Shown: positions 1 through 6,304, numbered from the stretch's first letter. The stretch is DNA of 9,240 bases from Promethearchaeota archaeon (GCA_016839635.1 JAEOTV010000311.1:1-9240); one strand, 5' to 3'. Numbers and translations: made by a program. The notes: generated by a model from the sequence alone, not told the origin.

Positions 1-374
1 GACTTGAAATCTTTTTCTTGTCTAGCCTTTTGCCATGTTTGTTGAGCTAAGCTTGCTGTTTTTGATATTTCTGTAACTAATTCTTCAGGTAGTTTTGTTT
101 CTTGATCATATGCCCTTTTAGCTTCTCGAAGCATTGCAGCATCAATTTCATTAAGATCATTTATTTTTTCTACCTTTTTTATTAAGGATCCTGCTTTTTC
201 TGATATTAACCGTTTATGAATTAGTTGAGTCATTAGTGCACGTTGTTCTGATCTTGCTTCAACTGATTTATAATTCATCATATTAACTTCTTGATCCCAG
301 CCGAGTAAAGCTTGTATATAATTTAATCTCATTAATTCTGTAAAGTATTCACGAAGTTCTTTAATAGCGCTCAT
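1..374 (-). CDS. M32 family (Taq-type) metallocarboxypeptidase, N-terminal part
   Basis: About 124 N-terminal residues are visible, starting from the ATG at 374-372 and running off the left edge of the window. The family is zinc-dependent carboxypeptidases of roughly 500 residues that trim C-terminal amino acids from peptides in the cytoplasm. The visible part matches the family's N-terminal helices: the LLGWDQEVNM stretch near residues 23-32 (family form L-x-WDQE), the following EARSEQ segment, and the later RREY/KLPEELV-like segment, here KRAYDQETKLPEELV at about 85-99, then a WQKAR motif. The HExxH zinc site lies much further downstream and is outside the window, so activity cannot be judged. 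The gene has 191 bp upstream before the GTPase gene on the same strand, and a possible TATA element of its own about 24 bp before the ATG. A GTGA eight bases before the start is a weak Shine-Dalgarno alternative. Confidence 0.85.
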   Translation of the reverse strand, partial: MSAIKELREYFTELMRLNYIQALLGWDQEVNMMNYKSVEARSEQRALMTQLIHKRLISEKAGSLIKKVEKINDLNEIDAAMLREAKRAYDQETKLPEELVTEISKTASLAQQTWQKARQEKDFK

Positions 375-390
375 ATTAAAATCACTTTTT

Positions 391-403
391 TAATATTTTT
401 TAA
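391..403 (-). promoter_or_regulatory. Possible TATA element for the M32 peptidase gene
   Basis: On the minus strand this reads GTTAAAAAATATTA, centred about 24 bp before the ATG at 374. The distance fits an archaeal TATA box serving a leaderless or nearly leaderless transcript. The surrounding DNA is extremely AT-rich, so the match alone is weak. Confidence 0.3.
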
Positions 404-498
404 CGATTAATTTTTAATTATTAAATATCGAAATTAGGTAAATTTTTGTATAAAAATTATACTAATAATTATTGGAATATAGAATTATTTTAAAAGAA

Positions 499-545
499 GT
501 GTGTTGTGAACTTTTATTGAACTAACAACACGGAATTAAAAATTC
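499..545 (-). terminator. Possible terminator region after the longin-GTPase gene
   Basis: Read on the minus strand, 20 bases after the stop codon of the 566-2149 gene, there is GAATT-TTT-AATTC (545-533), which contains a run of five T. It is followed by a 7-bp inverted repeat, GTGTTGT (501-507 on the plus strand) with ACAACAC (525-531), enclosing a 17-base loop, and then a CTTCTTTT stretch. Archaeal termination mainly needs T-runs, so the position and T-runs support termination here. The inverted repeat could instead be an operator for the downstream peptidase gene. Inverted repeats of this length are common by chance in such DNA. Confidence 0.35.
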
Positions 546-565
546 TAAATATATAATCTTTCGAA

Positions 566-2149
566 TTAAGATAACTTTTCTTGTTTAACGAAAAATTCTG
601 CAGCTAATTTGATATCTTCAATCTTTAAGGGTCTATCAAGAGATTTTCGCAATTCAGTTATTAGATTTTCACACAATTTCAAGCTGAGCGAGCTTCCTTT
701 TTCAGTTATTGTTTTTTGTAGCTCCTTGGTAAAATCTATAATCAGTGGCTTATCCATTTCTTTTTTTATATCTTCATGTTCTCCAAATAATTCCATTGGC
801 ATTTTTGCCTTAGGCCTTATAGTATCAGTTTTCTTCGAGGGAGTAGGTTCCTTCTGTACTTCTTTGGGAGATGGAACTTTTTTAATAATTTTTAATGGAG
901 GTTTTGTAACTTTTATAGGTTTGAATTCCTTTTCTTTTTCTAGTTTTTGAAAAGAAACTAATTTTTGGGAAGGTCTTACCGGTGCGGGTGGTAGTTCTTC
1001 TTCGAGAGCTTCTTGATCTTGAGGTTCAGCTGAAGTTTCTGAATCGGGTAGTGGTTTAACTGTAACTTTTCGTGTAAAAATTAGTGGTTTAGCAACCTCA
1101 AAATCTCTTGTTTTTTCCCTTTCTTTTCTTTTTTCTACATCTTCTTTAATCCTTTTGTTGAGATCATCAATTTTCTGATTTAAAGTCTTTGTAAACATGA
1201 TATTTTGGTATGATTCACTTAAACCCGCAATTTCCTTATATTTAGCTAACGCTTGAATCTTTTTTCCTTCCAAAACTAATTCATCTGCTTTTTTAACTAA
1301 GTTTATTATATCTTCAGGGAATTGTTCTTTTAGATCAAGAACTTCTGTTATAAAACTTTGAATTTCAGATTTTGCATCTGGAAGGTTTAAGGAAATTTCT
1401 TTGAAATCAGGAATACTTAATTCATTTTTTATTCTTCTCAGATCAGCATCTTCTACTAGATCCCTTTTGTTTCCAATAATCAGTAATTTAGAGAAATTAC
1501 TCTCATTTTTATGTAGTTTTAAGAAAAAGTTGATCATCTTTAGATTATAATTAGCTATATTAAAGATTAATATAATTAAATCAGAACCACGTACAAATTT
1601 CGACCATAAAAGAGAAAAATTATCTTTTAATTGGAAATCCCATAAATCAAAACATATTCCATCCATTTCTAAAGTTGACGTTTTCGCAAAATCCATAAGT
1701 GTTTTTTCTTCACCACTTCTAAGCATATTATAAAGAGTTGTTTTACCTGAATATGCTGGACCAATTATCGATATCTTAGAGTGAAGCTCTCTTTGAACTT
1801 GATCCAAAAAACCAATAAATTTTTCCTTAGCAGGTCCAGATTGGCTTATATCCGAAGGATTTGGAAATAATTCTTCGAATTTCTCAATTGATTTTAGCAT
1901 TATTTTATCTATATATTGAAGAGAATCAACAATATCTGTTATAAACAGAAAATAAAATTTCCCAAATGCTCTATGAAAAATCTGAAAATTAGATACAGGT
2001 CTTTGAAAAGTTTTCCCTGGCATTGGCATATCAATATATTTCTGTATAATTGATTTGACATTATTTAATTCTTTATTTCCAAGAGCTTTTGCAAAATTTT
2101 TAACGAATAATAATTCTGATTCTAGAAAAATATGAATTTGTCTCAACAT
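566..2149 (-). CDS. Longin-like domain / Arf-Ras-like small GTPase fusion with degenerate switch II
   Basis: 527 residues. Residues 1-96 look like a longin-type domain: MLRQIHIF beta strand, later KFYFLFITD strand and a final amphipathic helix ending at EELF. Such modules bind small GTPases or membranes in traffic proteins. Residues 124-272 are a Ras-superfamily GTPase: P-loop GPAYSGKTT (130-138), G4 NKRD (227-230), and a weak G5 SLN (253-255). The switch II motif, which in Arf proteins is WDVGGQ, is WDFQLK here (170-175), so both the conserved Gly and the catalytic Gln are missing. Residues 278-347 form a helical hairpin resembling one TPR or MIT repeat and then a charged helix. Residues 350-450 are Pro/Lys/Glu-rich and probably disordered, and 455-527 are a short helical C-terminal domain. 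It could bind GTP with little hydrolysis. The domain calls rest on motif reading. The GTPase is secure and the longin domain is probable. It is divergent from the 2354 gene. Confidence 0.85.
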   Translation of the reverse strand: MLRQIHIFLESELLFVKNFAKALGNKELNNVKSIIQKYIDMPMPGKTFQRPVSNFQIFHRAFGKFYFLFITDIVDSLQYIDKIMLKSIEKFEELFPNPSDISQSGPAKEKFIGFLDQVQRELHSKISIIGPAYSGKTTLYNMLRSGEEKTLMDFAKTSTLEMDGICFDLWDFQLKDNFSLLWSKFVRGSDLIILIFNIANYNLKMINFFLKLHKNESNFSKLLIIGNKRDLVEDADLRRIKNELSIPDFKEISLNLPDAKSEIQSFITEVLDLKEQFPEDIINLVKKADELVLEGKKIQALAKYKEIAGLSESYQNIMFTKTLNQKIDDLNKRIKEDVEKRKEREKTRDFEVAKPLIFTRKVTVKPLPDSETSAEPQDQEALEEELPPAPVRPSQKLVSFQKLEKEKEFKPIKVTKPPLKIIKKVPSPKEVQKEPTPSKKTDTIRPKAKMPMELFGEHEDIKKEMDKPLIIDFTKELQKTITEKGSSLSLKLCENLITELRKSLDRPLKIEDIKLAAEFFVKQEKLS

Positions 2150-2177
2150 ATTCTTTAGACCTAATTTAGTAATTGGA

Positions 2178-2194
2178 TATGTTTATTATTATAA
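2178..2194 (-). promoter_or_regulatory. Possible TATA element for the longin-GTPase gene
   Basis: The minus strand reads TTATAATAATAAAC, centred about 37 bp before the ATG at 2149. That would give a short leader of about 12 bases. GGTC at 2161-2158, eight bases before the ATG, could act as a weak ribosome site. The element sits in very AT-rich DNA, so the exact box is uncertain. Confidence 0.25.
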
Positions 2195-2277
2195 GAATAG
2201 AAGAAATGCTAATTAATAATTTTTTATAATTAAATGAATGTAATTTTTATTGTTATTTTATATTTATTTAGAAGAAT

Positions 2278-2310
2278 AATAAAAAATATTAGATTCTAAT
2301 AATTTTTATT
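2278..2310. repeat. 33-bp imperfect palindrome in the divergent promoter region
   Basis: Arms of 16 bases (2278-2293 and 2295-2310) flank one central T at 2294. The inner half is TTAGA-T-TCTAA. Fifteen of the sixteen base pairs match, and the single mismatch is 8 bases from the inner end. It ends 44 bp before the start codon of the 2354 gene, just upstream of that gene's likely TATA element, where a dimeric transcription factor would be expected to bind. With a one-base centre it is better read as a DNA-binding site than as an RNA hairpin. Confidence 0.5.
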
Positions 2311-2320
2311 TCATAGAAAA

Positions 2321-2334
2321 GGTAATTAAAAATA
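2321..2334 (+). promoter_or_regulatory. Possible BRE/TATA element for the Cys-rich protein gene
   Basis: A purine-rich GGTAAT (2321-2326), resembling a TFB recognition element, runs into TAAAAATA (2326-2333). The TATA part is centred about 25 bp before the ATG at 2354, which fits a leaderless transcript. No Shine-Dalgarno sequence precedes that ATG. An overlapping AAATATATTTA (2330-2340) is an alternative box. Confidence 0.35.
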
Positions 2335-2353
2335 TATTTAGAAATTCACAACG

Positions 2354-3307
2354 ATGCCTTTAGAAGAAAAACACATTTCTAGATACTTGGACAATGAATC
2401 AGATACAAAAAATAAAGCAGAGTTAATTGATTTATTGCGGAATACCATAGATAAGTTGTGTTTTGAGGAATGTCAACCAGATAGAATTGCATGTACTTTA
2501 CAACCAAAATGTTCAAGAAGACACTTATTAAAATTACGTATTAAAAGTGGATTAACCGAAGATGATTTACCTAAATTTTGTTATAGTGTCCATAAAGGTG
2601 TTGTTGAGAGGTTCTTTCGGAATAAAACGATTATTTATAGACCTTTTGATGCTTATTTATATTTAATTGATTTTTTAGATGTTTTTTTTCATGGAGATTA
2701 TCGCAAATTAAATAAATTCATCTCTTTTAATAAATTAGAAGAAGCATTTAAAATATTCGAGGATAGAATTCATAATAGAGATGAAAAATTTGATTATCTT
2801 AAAACAGATAATTATTTAATCTTCAGATTTGAAGACCGTATTCATGTTGTATATTTGAATGAGAAGTATGTTCTTTGTAATGCTACTCGTGAAAACATCA
2901 CAAGTCTTGAACTACTCAATGGTATCTGTCAACTTTATGCAGAGATTTATTTTCCTGAAGTAAAATTAGCATTTGTCCCAGCTAAACATGTTGAAATTTC
3001 TCTTAAGGTACCTTACGACATCCTGACAAAGATTTCACGAGAACCATTACAAGATAATAATTCCAAAGTAGATCAATATTTTTGGAATACATTTTGGGAA
3101 GATCTTAATGCTTTAACACAATATTGCGATCAGATAAGTATACAGGAGGATGTGAATCAAAATTTAGAAATAATTTTATACGTAGGTCTCTTAACCAATA
3201 ACTATACTGAAGAAGGAAATAAATCAAGACTTAGATTTAGAGACTTAAGATTAATCTTTAATTTTGCAACCCGTATATATACGGAATATTATATAATTTG
3301 GATTTAA
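2354..3307 (+). CDS. Unrecognised protein with N-terminal Cys cluster
   Basis: 317 residues with no family I can name. After an N-terminal helical stretch (about 18-35) there are four Cys spaced C36-x3-C40-x6-C47-x5-C53, with H57 and C76/H80 nearby. This could bind zinc or another metal, or simply form a structural site. Residues 85-150 are aromatic-rich and probably helical (KLNKFI, LEEAFKIFED). Residues 153-225 alternate strands and a helix (NYLIFRFED, IHVVYLN, YVLCNAT, then a helix to YAEIYF), which could be a longin- or roadblock-like alpha/beta fold, but that is a guess. There are no signal peptide or membrane segments, so it is likely cytoplasmic. The gene leads a probable two-gene unit with the HEAT/coiled-coil gene 32 bases downstream. 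A 33-bp palindrome lies just upstream, so regulation by a dimeric factor is possible. The coding call is firm. The function is unknown. Confidence 0.8.
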   Translation: MPLEEKHISRYLDNESDTKNKAELIDLLRNTIDKLCFEECQPDRIACTLQPKCSRRHLLKLRIKSGLTEDDLPKFCYSVHKGVVERFFRNKTIIYRPFDAYLYLIDFLDVFFHGDYRKLNKFISFNKLEEAFKIFEDRIHNRDEKFDYLKTDNYLIFRFEDRIHVVYLNEKYVLCNATRENITSLELLNGICQLYAEIYFPEVKLAFVPAKHVEISLKVPYDILTKISREPLQDNNSKVDQYFWNTFWEDLNALTQYCDQISIQEDVNQNLEIILYVGLLTNNYTEEGNKSRLRFRDLRLIFNFATRIYTEYYIIWI

Positions 3308-3330
3308 TAAAACAAGATTTAAAAAATTAT

Positions 3331-3336
3331 GGTGGT
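3331..3336 (+). promoter_or_regulatory. Shine-Dalgarno site that sets the start at 3340
   Basis: GGTGGT lies three bases before the ATG at 3340 and closely resembles GGTGAT, the complement of the archaeal 16S rRNA 3' end. The other in-frame ATG at 3298 has no such site and overlaps the end of the upstream gene. This favours 3340 as the real start. Confidence 0.65.
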
Positions 3337-3339
3337 AAT

Positions 3340-4575
3340 ATGAATGATACTGAAAAAGAAGCGGTAGAAATACTTCAAATAAAAGATTTTGTAAAAGATG
3401 GGAGATTTGATGATGCTGTAAACATTATTGCTCTCTATATTGGAGATGCTAATGACAAAGAATTCTTGGATAGACTTGAAAATGTAATAGAAACTCTTCT
3501 AACTTTACATGGTGGGCGTACAGTTTTACGTTTCTTAATTGAAAATCTGGTAATCGATATACCATCTTTATTAGAGCACTTGTCAAAGCGAGATCCTGTA
3601 TTGCGATTTACCTTTTTACTGTTATTAAAAACAATTTGTGAGAAAGAATGTGATCTCTTTATTCCATACAGTGAAAATTTAGTAAATTCAGATGATCCTA
3701 ATGTTCGAGAGGCTGCATTACAATTATTAATCTATATGGCAGGGGGAGAAGCTATGATAGAGGATGAATCTCTTATTAAATCTATATTGTTGAAATTAAG
3801 TGATGAAAAAGATTTTGTAATAGAAAAAGCTCTTCAGACTTTAAAGATTATTGGGATAAAATCCCCTAAATTAATGACAAATTTATTAACCGATTATGCT
3901 AAAGAAATTGCTGACGTACCTGAAAGTGAAAAAATTAAAGATCTTATCGATGAAATATTAAAATCAATCGTTTCTGTAGATAAAATTGAAGAAATTGTGG
4001 AAGAAGAAATTGAATCATCTGAAGCGGGAGAAAAAAAAGAATTTATAGATAAGGAAGAATCAGAAATATTAGAAAAAGAATTTGAGCTTAAAAAGAAAGA
4101 ATTAGAGATTAAAAAGAAAAAATTAGAATTACAAGAAAAAGAAAAAGAAATTGAAGAAAAAGTAATACAAAAAAAGGAAGAAGTCTTAAAACTTAAAGAA
4201 GAAATCTTAGAAAAAGAAAGTGAATTTGGAGACGACAAAGAGAAGAAGATCCCTAAAAAGTTGAAGAAAAAAGAAGAGGAAATGATTGATAAAGAGATTG
4301 AATTAAAAAAGAAAGATTTAGAAATTAAGAAAAAGCAATTAGCATTAGAAGAAAAAGAGAAAGAATTGGAAGAAAAAGAAATTATAGAGAGGGAAAAAAC
4401 TTTAAAAATAAAAGAGGAGCTAATAGAAAAGGAAAAAGCACTATCTCAAGTCGAATTAGAACTAAAGCAAAAATCTATCGAACAAAAAGAACAAAAAATT
4501 AAAAATGATGAAATGAAAAGGGTTGAGGAGGAACTTAAAAAAGCTATAGAAGAAAAAGAAGATAATTCTGATTAA
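3340..4575 (+). CDS. HEAT-repeat protein with long charged C-terminal coiled coil
   Basis: 411 residues from the ATG at 3340. An in-frame ATG at 3298 would add 14 residues but overlaps the upstream gene and lacks a ribosome site. Residues 1-205 are an all-helical solenoid. The clearest HEAT-like units are at about 104-137 (DDPNVREAALQLL in the second helix region) and 145-175 (DEKDFVIEKALQTLKII), with a weaker unit at about 76-100. Residues 213-408 are almost only Glu, Lys, Leu and Ile and form a long coiled coil or single charged helix. Within it a 55-residue unit occurs twice (242-296 and 314-368), 34 of 55 positions identical. HEAT solenoids are protein-interaction scaffolds, and the rod could space or dimerise them. 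There is no membrane segment. It probably shares a transcript with the Cys-rich gene before it. No enzymatic motif is visible. Confidence 0.85.
   Translation: MNDTEKEAVEILQIKDFVKDGRFDDAVNIIALYIGDANDKEFLDRLENVIETLLTLHGGRTVLRFLIENLVIDIPSLLEHLSKRDPVLRFTFLLLLKTICEKECDLFIPYSENLVNSDDPNVREAALQLLIYMAGGEAMIEDESLIKSILLKLSDEKDFVIEKALQTLKIIGIKSPKLMTNLLTDYAKEIADVPESEKIKDLIDEILKSIVSVDKIEEIVEEEIESSEAGEKKEFIDKEESEILEKEFELKKKELEIKKKKLELQEKEKEIEEKVIQKKEEVLKLKEEILEKESEFGDDKEKKIPKKLKKKEEEMIDKEIELKKKDLEIKKKQLALEEKEKELEEKEIIEREKTLKIKEELIEKEKALSQVELELKQKSIEQKEQKIKNDEMKRVEEELKKAIEEKEDNSD
4063..4443 (+). repeat. Duplicated coiled-coil coding unit (2 x 165 bp, 216-bp period)
   Basis: Two 165-base units, 4063-4227 and 4279-4443, encode 55-residue segments sharing 34 identities. 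The shared core is ELKKKxLEIKKKxL, then EKEKE, EEK and KEE. A 51-base spacer rich in Lys codons separates them. The spacing is 72 residues. Both copies keep the same register of Leu/Ile positions, which argues for duplication and not only low complexity, although biased composition raises the apparent identity. Confidence 0.6.
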
Positions 4576-5624
4576 TCCTCATTTCCCTCCTCCTCTTCAA
4601 AATCTAAACTTGAATTTGGTTTGTTCTCACTAATAGGAGTAGTATGTAATCTTCTTACTATTTTTCTTATCTCTTCAATTTTCATACTCTCGGGAGGTAG
4701 ATTAAGTTGAACTTTTTTTGCTAGATCATAAGCAAGTTCAATATACTGTAAATCTTCAAGAAATTCTACAATCTGAATTTTGTAATCTACATCTTCAACG
4801 CCTTCACCATATTCCAGTAATTTCTCCTTAAGTAAGATATCAATTTTATCTGATCTTTCAGCATATTTAACTTTTTTAACCAACTGTTTAAAACTATTCA
4901 TGATATTGTACATTTCAGATTTAGAATAGCTATCAATGTTTTTCAACACATAGAATATATATAGTTCTGCCTTCTCCCATCTCTTAAATTTTAAACTAGC
5001 TTCAACAAGCTCCAAGAGAGCCTGTTCATAAAGAAATTTACTTTCAACATTTGGAATTATCTTTTCAAAAATCCAATCTAGTAAATTTGGTTGGTTAAAT
5101 TTATCAATTATATCGAGTAAGAACTTTTCTACAGCAAAATATAATTTAGCATTTTCCGTTTTTGTTGATGATAGAAAAGAAACTAAAGCATATTTAACAC
5201 GTCCCATAGCATCCTCTAAATTGAGAGGAGTCTCTGCAAATTTATAAAAAGCTGATTCTAAGATAGGAATGATTTTGTCTTTTGCCTCAAAATCATATAC
5301 GAAATACTCACCCCAAGCAGGGCTTGGACCTGCAGTTTTCTTAATAGCTGCTAATTTTTCTTTTTCTGAGGTTTTTGGAGCATTAACTAATTTCTTTATC
5401 TTCAATTTCTCAGAGATTTCATTTGCTTCCTCTTCTGATAGAAATTCTAAAATAATTCTATCTTTTTCTTTAGGGACAATTAGTCTAAAAAAGAGTTCAG
5501 TGTCTTCTTCAAAGAATTCATCCCTTAATACCTTGGGGAATGTTATGCCCGTTTTAGTCTTTCTAATAATTTCCTCAAAAAATGGTTGCTCAGGTTGTTT
5601 ATCGGAATTCTGGTTTTCTTCCAT
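4572..5624 (-). CDS. AbrB-like N-terminal domain fused to a helical (TPR-like) solenoid
   Basis: 350 residues. Residues 1-14 are a polar lead. Residues 17-62 resemble the swapped-hairpin AbrB/SpoVT fold: RKTKTGITFPKVLRDEFF (family form G-x-I-T-I-P-K-x-x-R) followed by strands FFRLIV and RIILEFL. In archaea this fold usually binds DNA as a dimer. Residues 63-95 are a charged linker, and 105-325 are paired helices (for example LLELVEASLKFKRWEKAELYI, 203-223) typical of TPR-type solenoids. The last 20 residues are acidic and disordered. A DNA-binding regulator with a protein-interaction arm is one reading. The fold may instead serve only for dimerisation. Its stop overlaps that of the convergent HEAT/coiled-coil gene (TTAA at 4572-4575). 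A TATA-like element 26 bp before the ATG and a 14-bp palindrome at 5685-5698 lie upstream. The gene is solid and the AbrB assignment is moderate. Confidence 0.8.
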   Translation of the reverse strand: MEENQNSDKQPEQPFFEEIIRKTKTGITFPKVLRDEFFEEDTELFFRLIVPKEKDRIILEFLSEEEANEISEKLKIKKLVNAPKTSEKEKLAAIKKTAGPSPAWGEYFVYDFEAKDKIIPILESAFYKFAETPLNLEDAMGRVKYALVSFLSSTKTENAKLYFAVEKFLLDIIDKFNQPNLLDWIFEKIIPNVESKFLYEQALLELVEASLKFKRWEKAELYIFYVLKNIDSYSKSEMYNIMNSFKQLVKKVKYAERSDKIDILLKEKLLEYGEGVEDVDYKIQIVEFLEDLQYIELAYDLAKKVQLNLPPESMKIEEIRKIVRRLHTTPISENKPNSSLDFEEEEGNED

Positions 5625-5646
5625 ATGTATATTATATTAAATAAGC

Positions 5647-5654
5647 TTTTAAAA
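5647..5654 (-). promoter_or_regulatory. Likely TATA element for the AbrB-like/solenoid gene
   Basis: TTTTAAAA is centred 26-27 bp before the ATG at 5624, the distance at which archaeal RNA polymerase starts. This places the transcript start at or next to the start codon, and no Shine-Dalgarno sequence is present, so a leaderless mRNA is likely. Confidence 0.4.
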
Positions 5655-5671
5655 TTCATTATTGAGGATTT

Positions 5672-5685
5672 AAGAAAAAGTTCTT
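5672..5685 (-). terminator. Possible terminator after the 5708-6304 gene
   Basis: On the minus strand this is AAGAA-CTTT-TTCTT with five consecutive T (5679-5675), about 30 bases after the stop codon at 5708. It could end the upstream gene's transcript before the separate promoter of the 4572-5624 gene. The stem is only AT-rich, so the T-run is the main argument. Confidence 0.35.
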
Positions 5686-5698
5686 AACAAATTTGTTA
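5685..5698. repeat. 14-bp perfect palindrome TAACAAATTTGTTA
   Basis: A perfect even palindrome with no loop, 61-74 bp upstream of the AbrB-like gene's start and just downstream of the 5708-6304 gene's stop. It could be an operator, possibly for the AbrB-like protein itself. Perfect palindromes of this size are expected several times by chance in 9 kb of such AT-rich DNA, so support is weak. Confidence 0.25.
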
Positions 5699-5707
5699 CA
5701 CTTATAT

Positions 5708-6304
5708 TTAACCTGTAATATTTACTAACTCTACTCCTCTATGGTGAAAATTCTGGTCAATAAAACACAGAATAGCATGTCCTTTATGACTGTATACAAT
5801 CGGAACAGGATATGATTCTGCGTTCTCAATGAAACTTTTTTTTACAAATAAAGGGAGAACTGTGCCACAAACCATACATTCTACATGAATTCGTTCAACT
5901 AATCCTAAATCTGCAAAGTTAATTATGATATCTTCAATAATTGGATTAAACTCATTATCAAAAAGACCAGGAGAGAAATCTCCATATGACAAGATTGTTC
6001 CTACATCAAAGGTCTCATTAAATTTTAAATCTATATGTTCTAATAAGGCTTCTAAAAGCTGGTATTGAACCGCTGGACTTGCACCTACAGTGTATATGAG
6101 ATTATGCTTGCGGATATATACAAGTTTCATATTTCCTTTATCTCTATGAAAAAATATGTCACTAATAGGATTTTCTTTAATTATATTCAGATCTAAATCA
6201 AATCTTCGAAAGGATCTTTCCGGTTTCCATTCAAACAAGGTAAATTTCTTATTACTGATATTAATGAATTCAAGAAACTCTGCAATATTTTTATAAACGG
6301 GCAT
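5708..6304 (-). CDS. Small protein with longin/roadblock-like part and C-x2-C / H-x2-H pair
   Basis: 198 residues from the ATG at 6304. A TTG at 6313 would add three residues, but the ATG sits about 25 bp from a good TATA element and is preferred. Residues 57-100 (NMKLVYIRKHNLIYTVGAS, then a helix QYQLLEALLEHI and KFNETFD) look like strands and a helix of a longin- or roadblock-type fold, which typically pairs with small GTPases. The C-terminal part has C143-x2-C146 (CMVCG) followed by strand VLPLFV and later H173-x2-H176 in IVYSHKGHAILCFID, with a final HHRGVELV. The Cys and His pairs could form one zinc site. Similar C-terminal modules occur, as far as I recall, in uncharacterised Asgard proteins. 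No membrane segment is seen. It is divergent from the hydrolase gene. The gene call is good and the fold call tentative. Confidence 0.75.
   Translation of the reverse strand: MPVYKNIAEFLEFINISNKKFTLFEWKPERSFRRFDLDLNIIKENPISDIFFHRDKGNMKLVYIRKHNLIYTVGASPAVQYQLLEALLEHIDLKFNETFDVGTILSYGDFSPGLFDNEFNPIIEDIIINFADLGLVERIHVECMVCGTVLPLFVKKSFIENAESYPVPIVYSHKGHAILCFIDQNFHHRGVELVNITG

Noticed and set aside
609..950. Open frame on the plus strand, 113 codons, Ser/Phe-rich
   Set aside because: It lies wholly antisense to the disordered Lys/Glu/Pro-rich tail of the longin-GTPase gene; the Phe/Ser-rich product is the usual complement of Lys/Glu codons.
3298..3339. Earlier ATG for the HEAT/coiled-coil gene
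   Set aside because: It overlaps the upstream gene's end and lacks a ribosome site, whereas GGTGGT stands just before the ATG at 3340.
3894..4238. Open frame on the minus strand, 114 codons, Ser/Phe-rich
   Set aside because: Antisense to the Glu/Lys coiled coil of the HEAT-repeat gene; composition is a by-product of GAA and AAA codons on the other strand.
5269..5640. Open frame on the plus strand, 123 codons
   Set aside because: Antisense to the AbrB-like domain and linker of the 4572-5624 gene, which has the better protein-like sequence and promoter placement.
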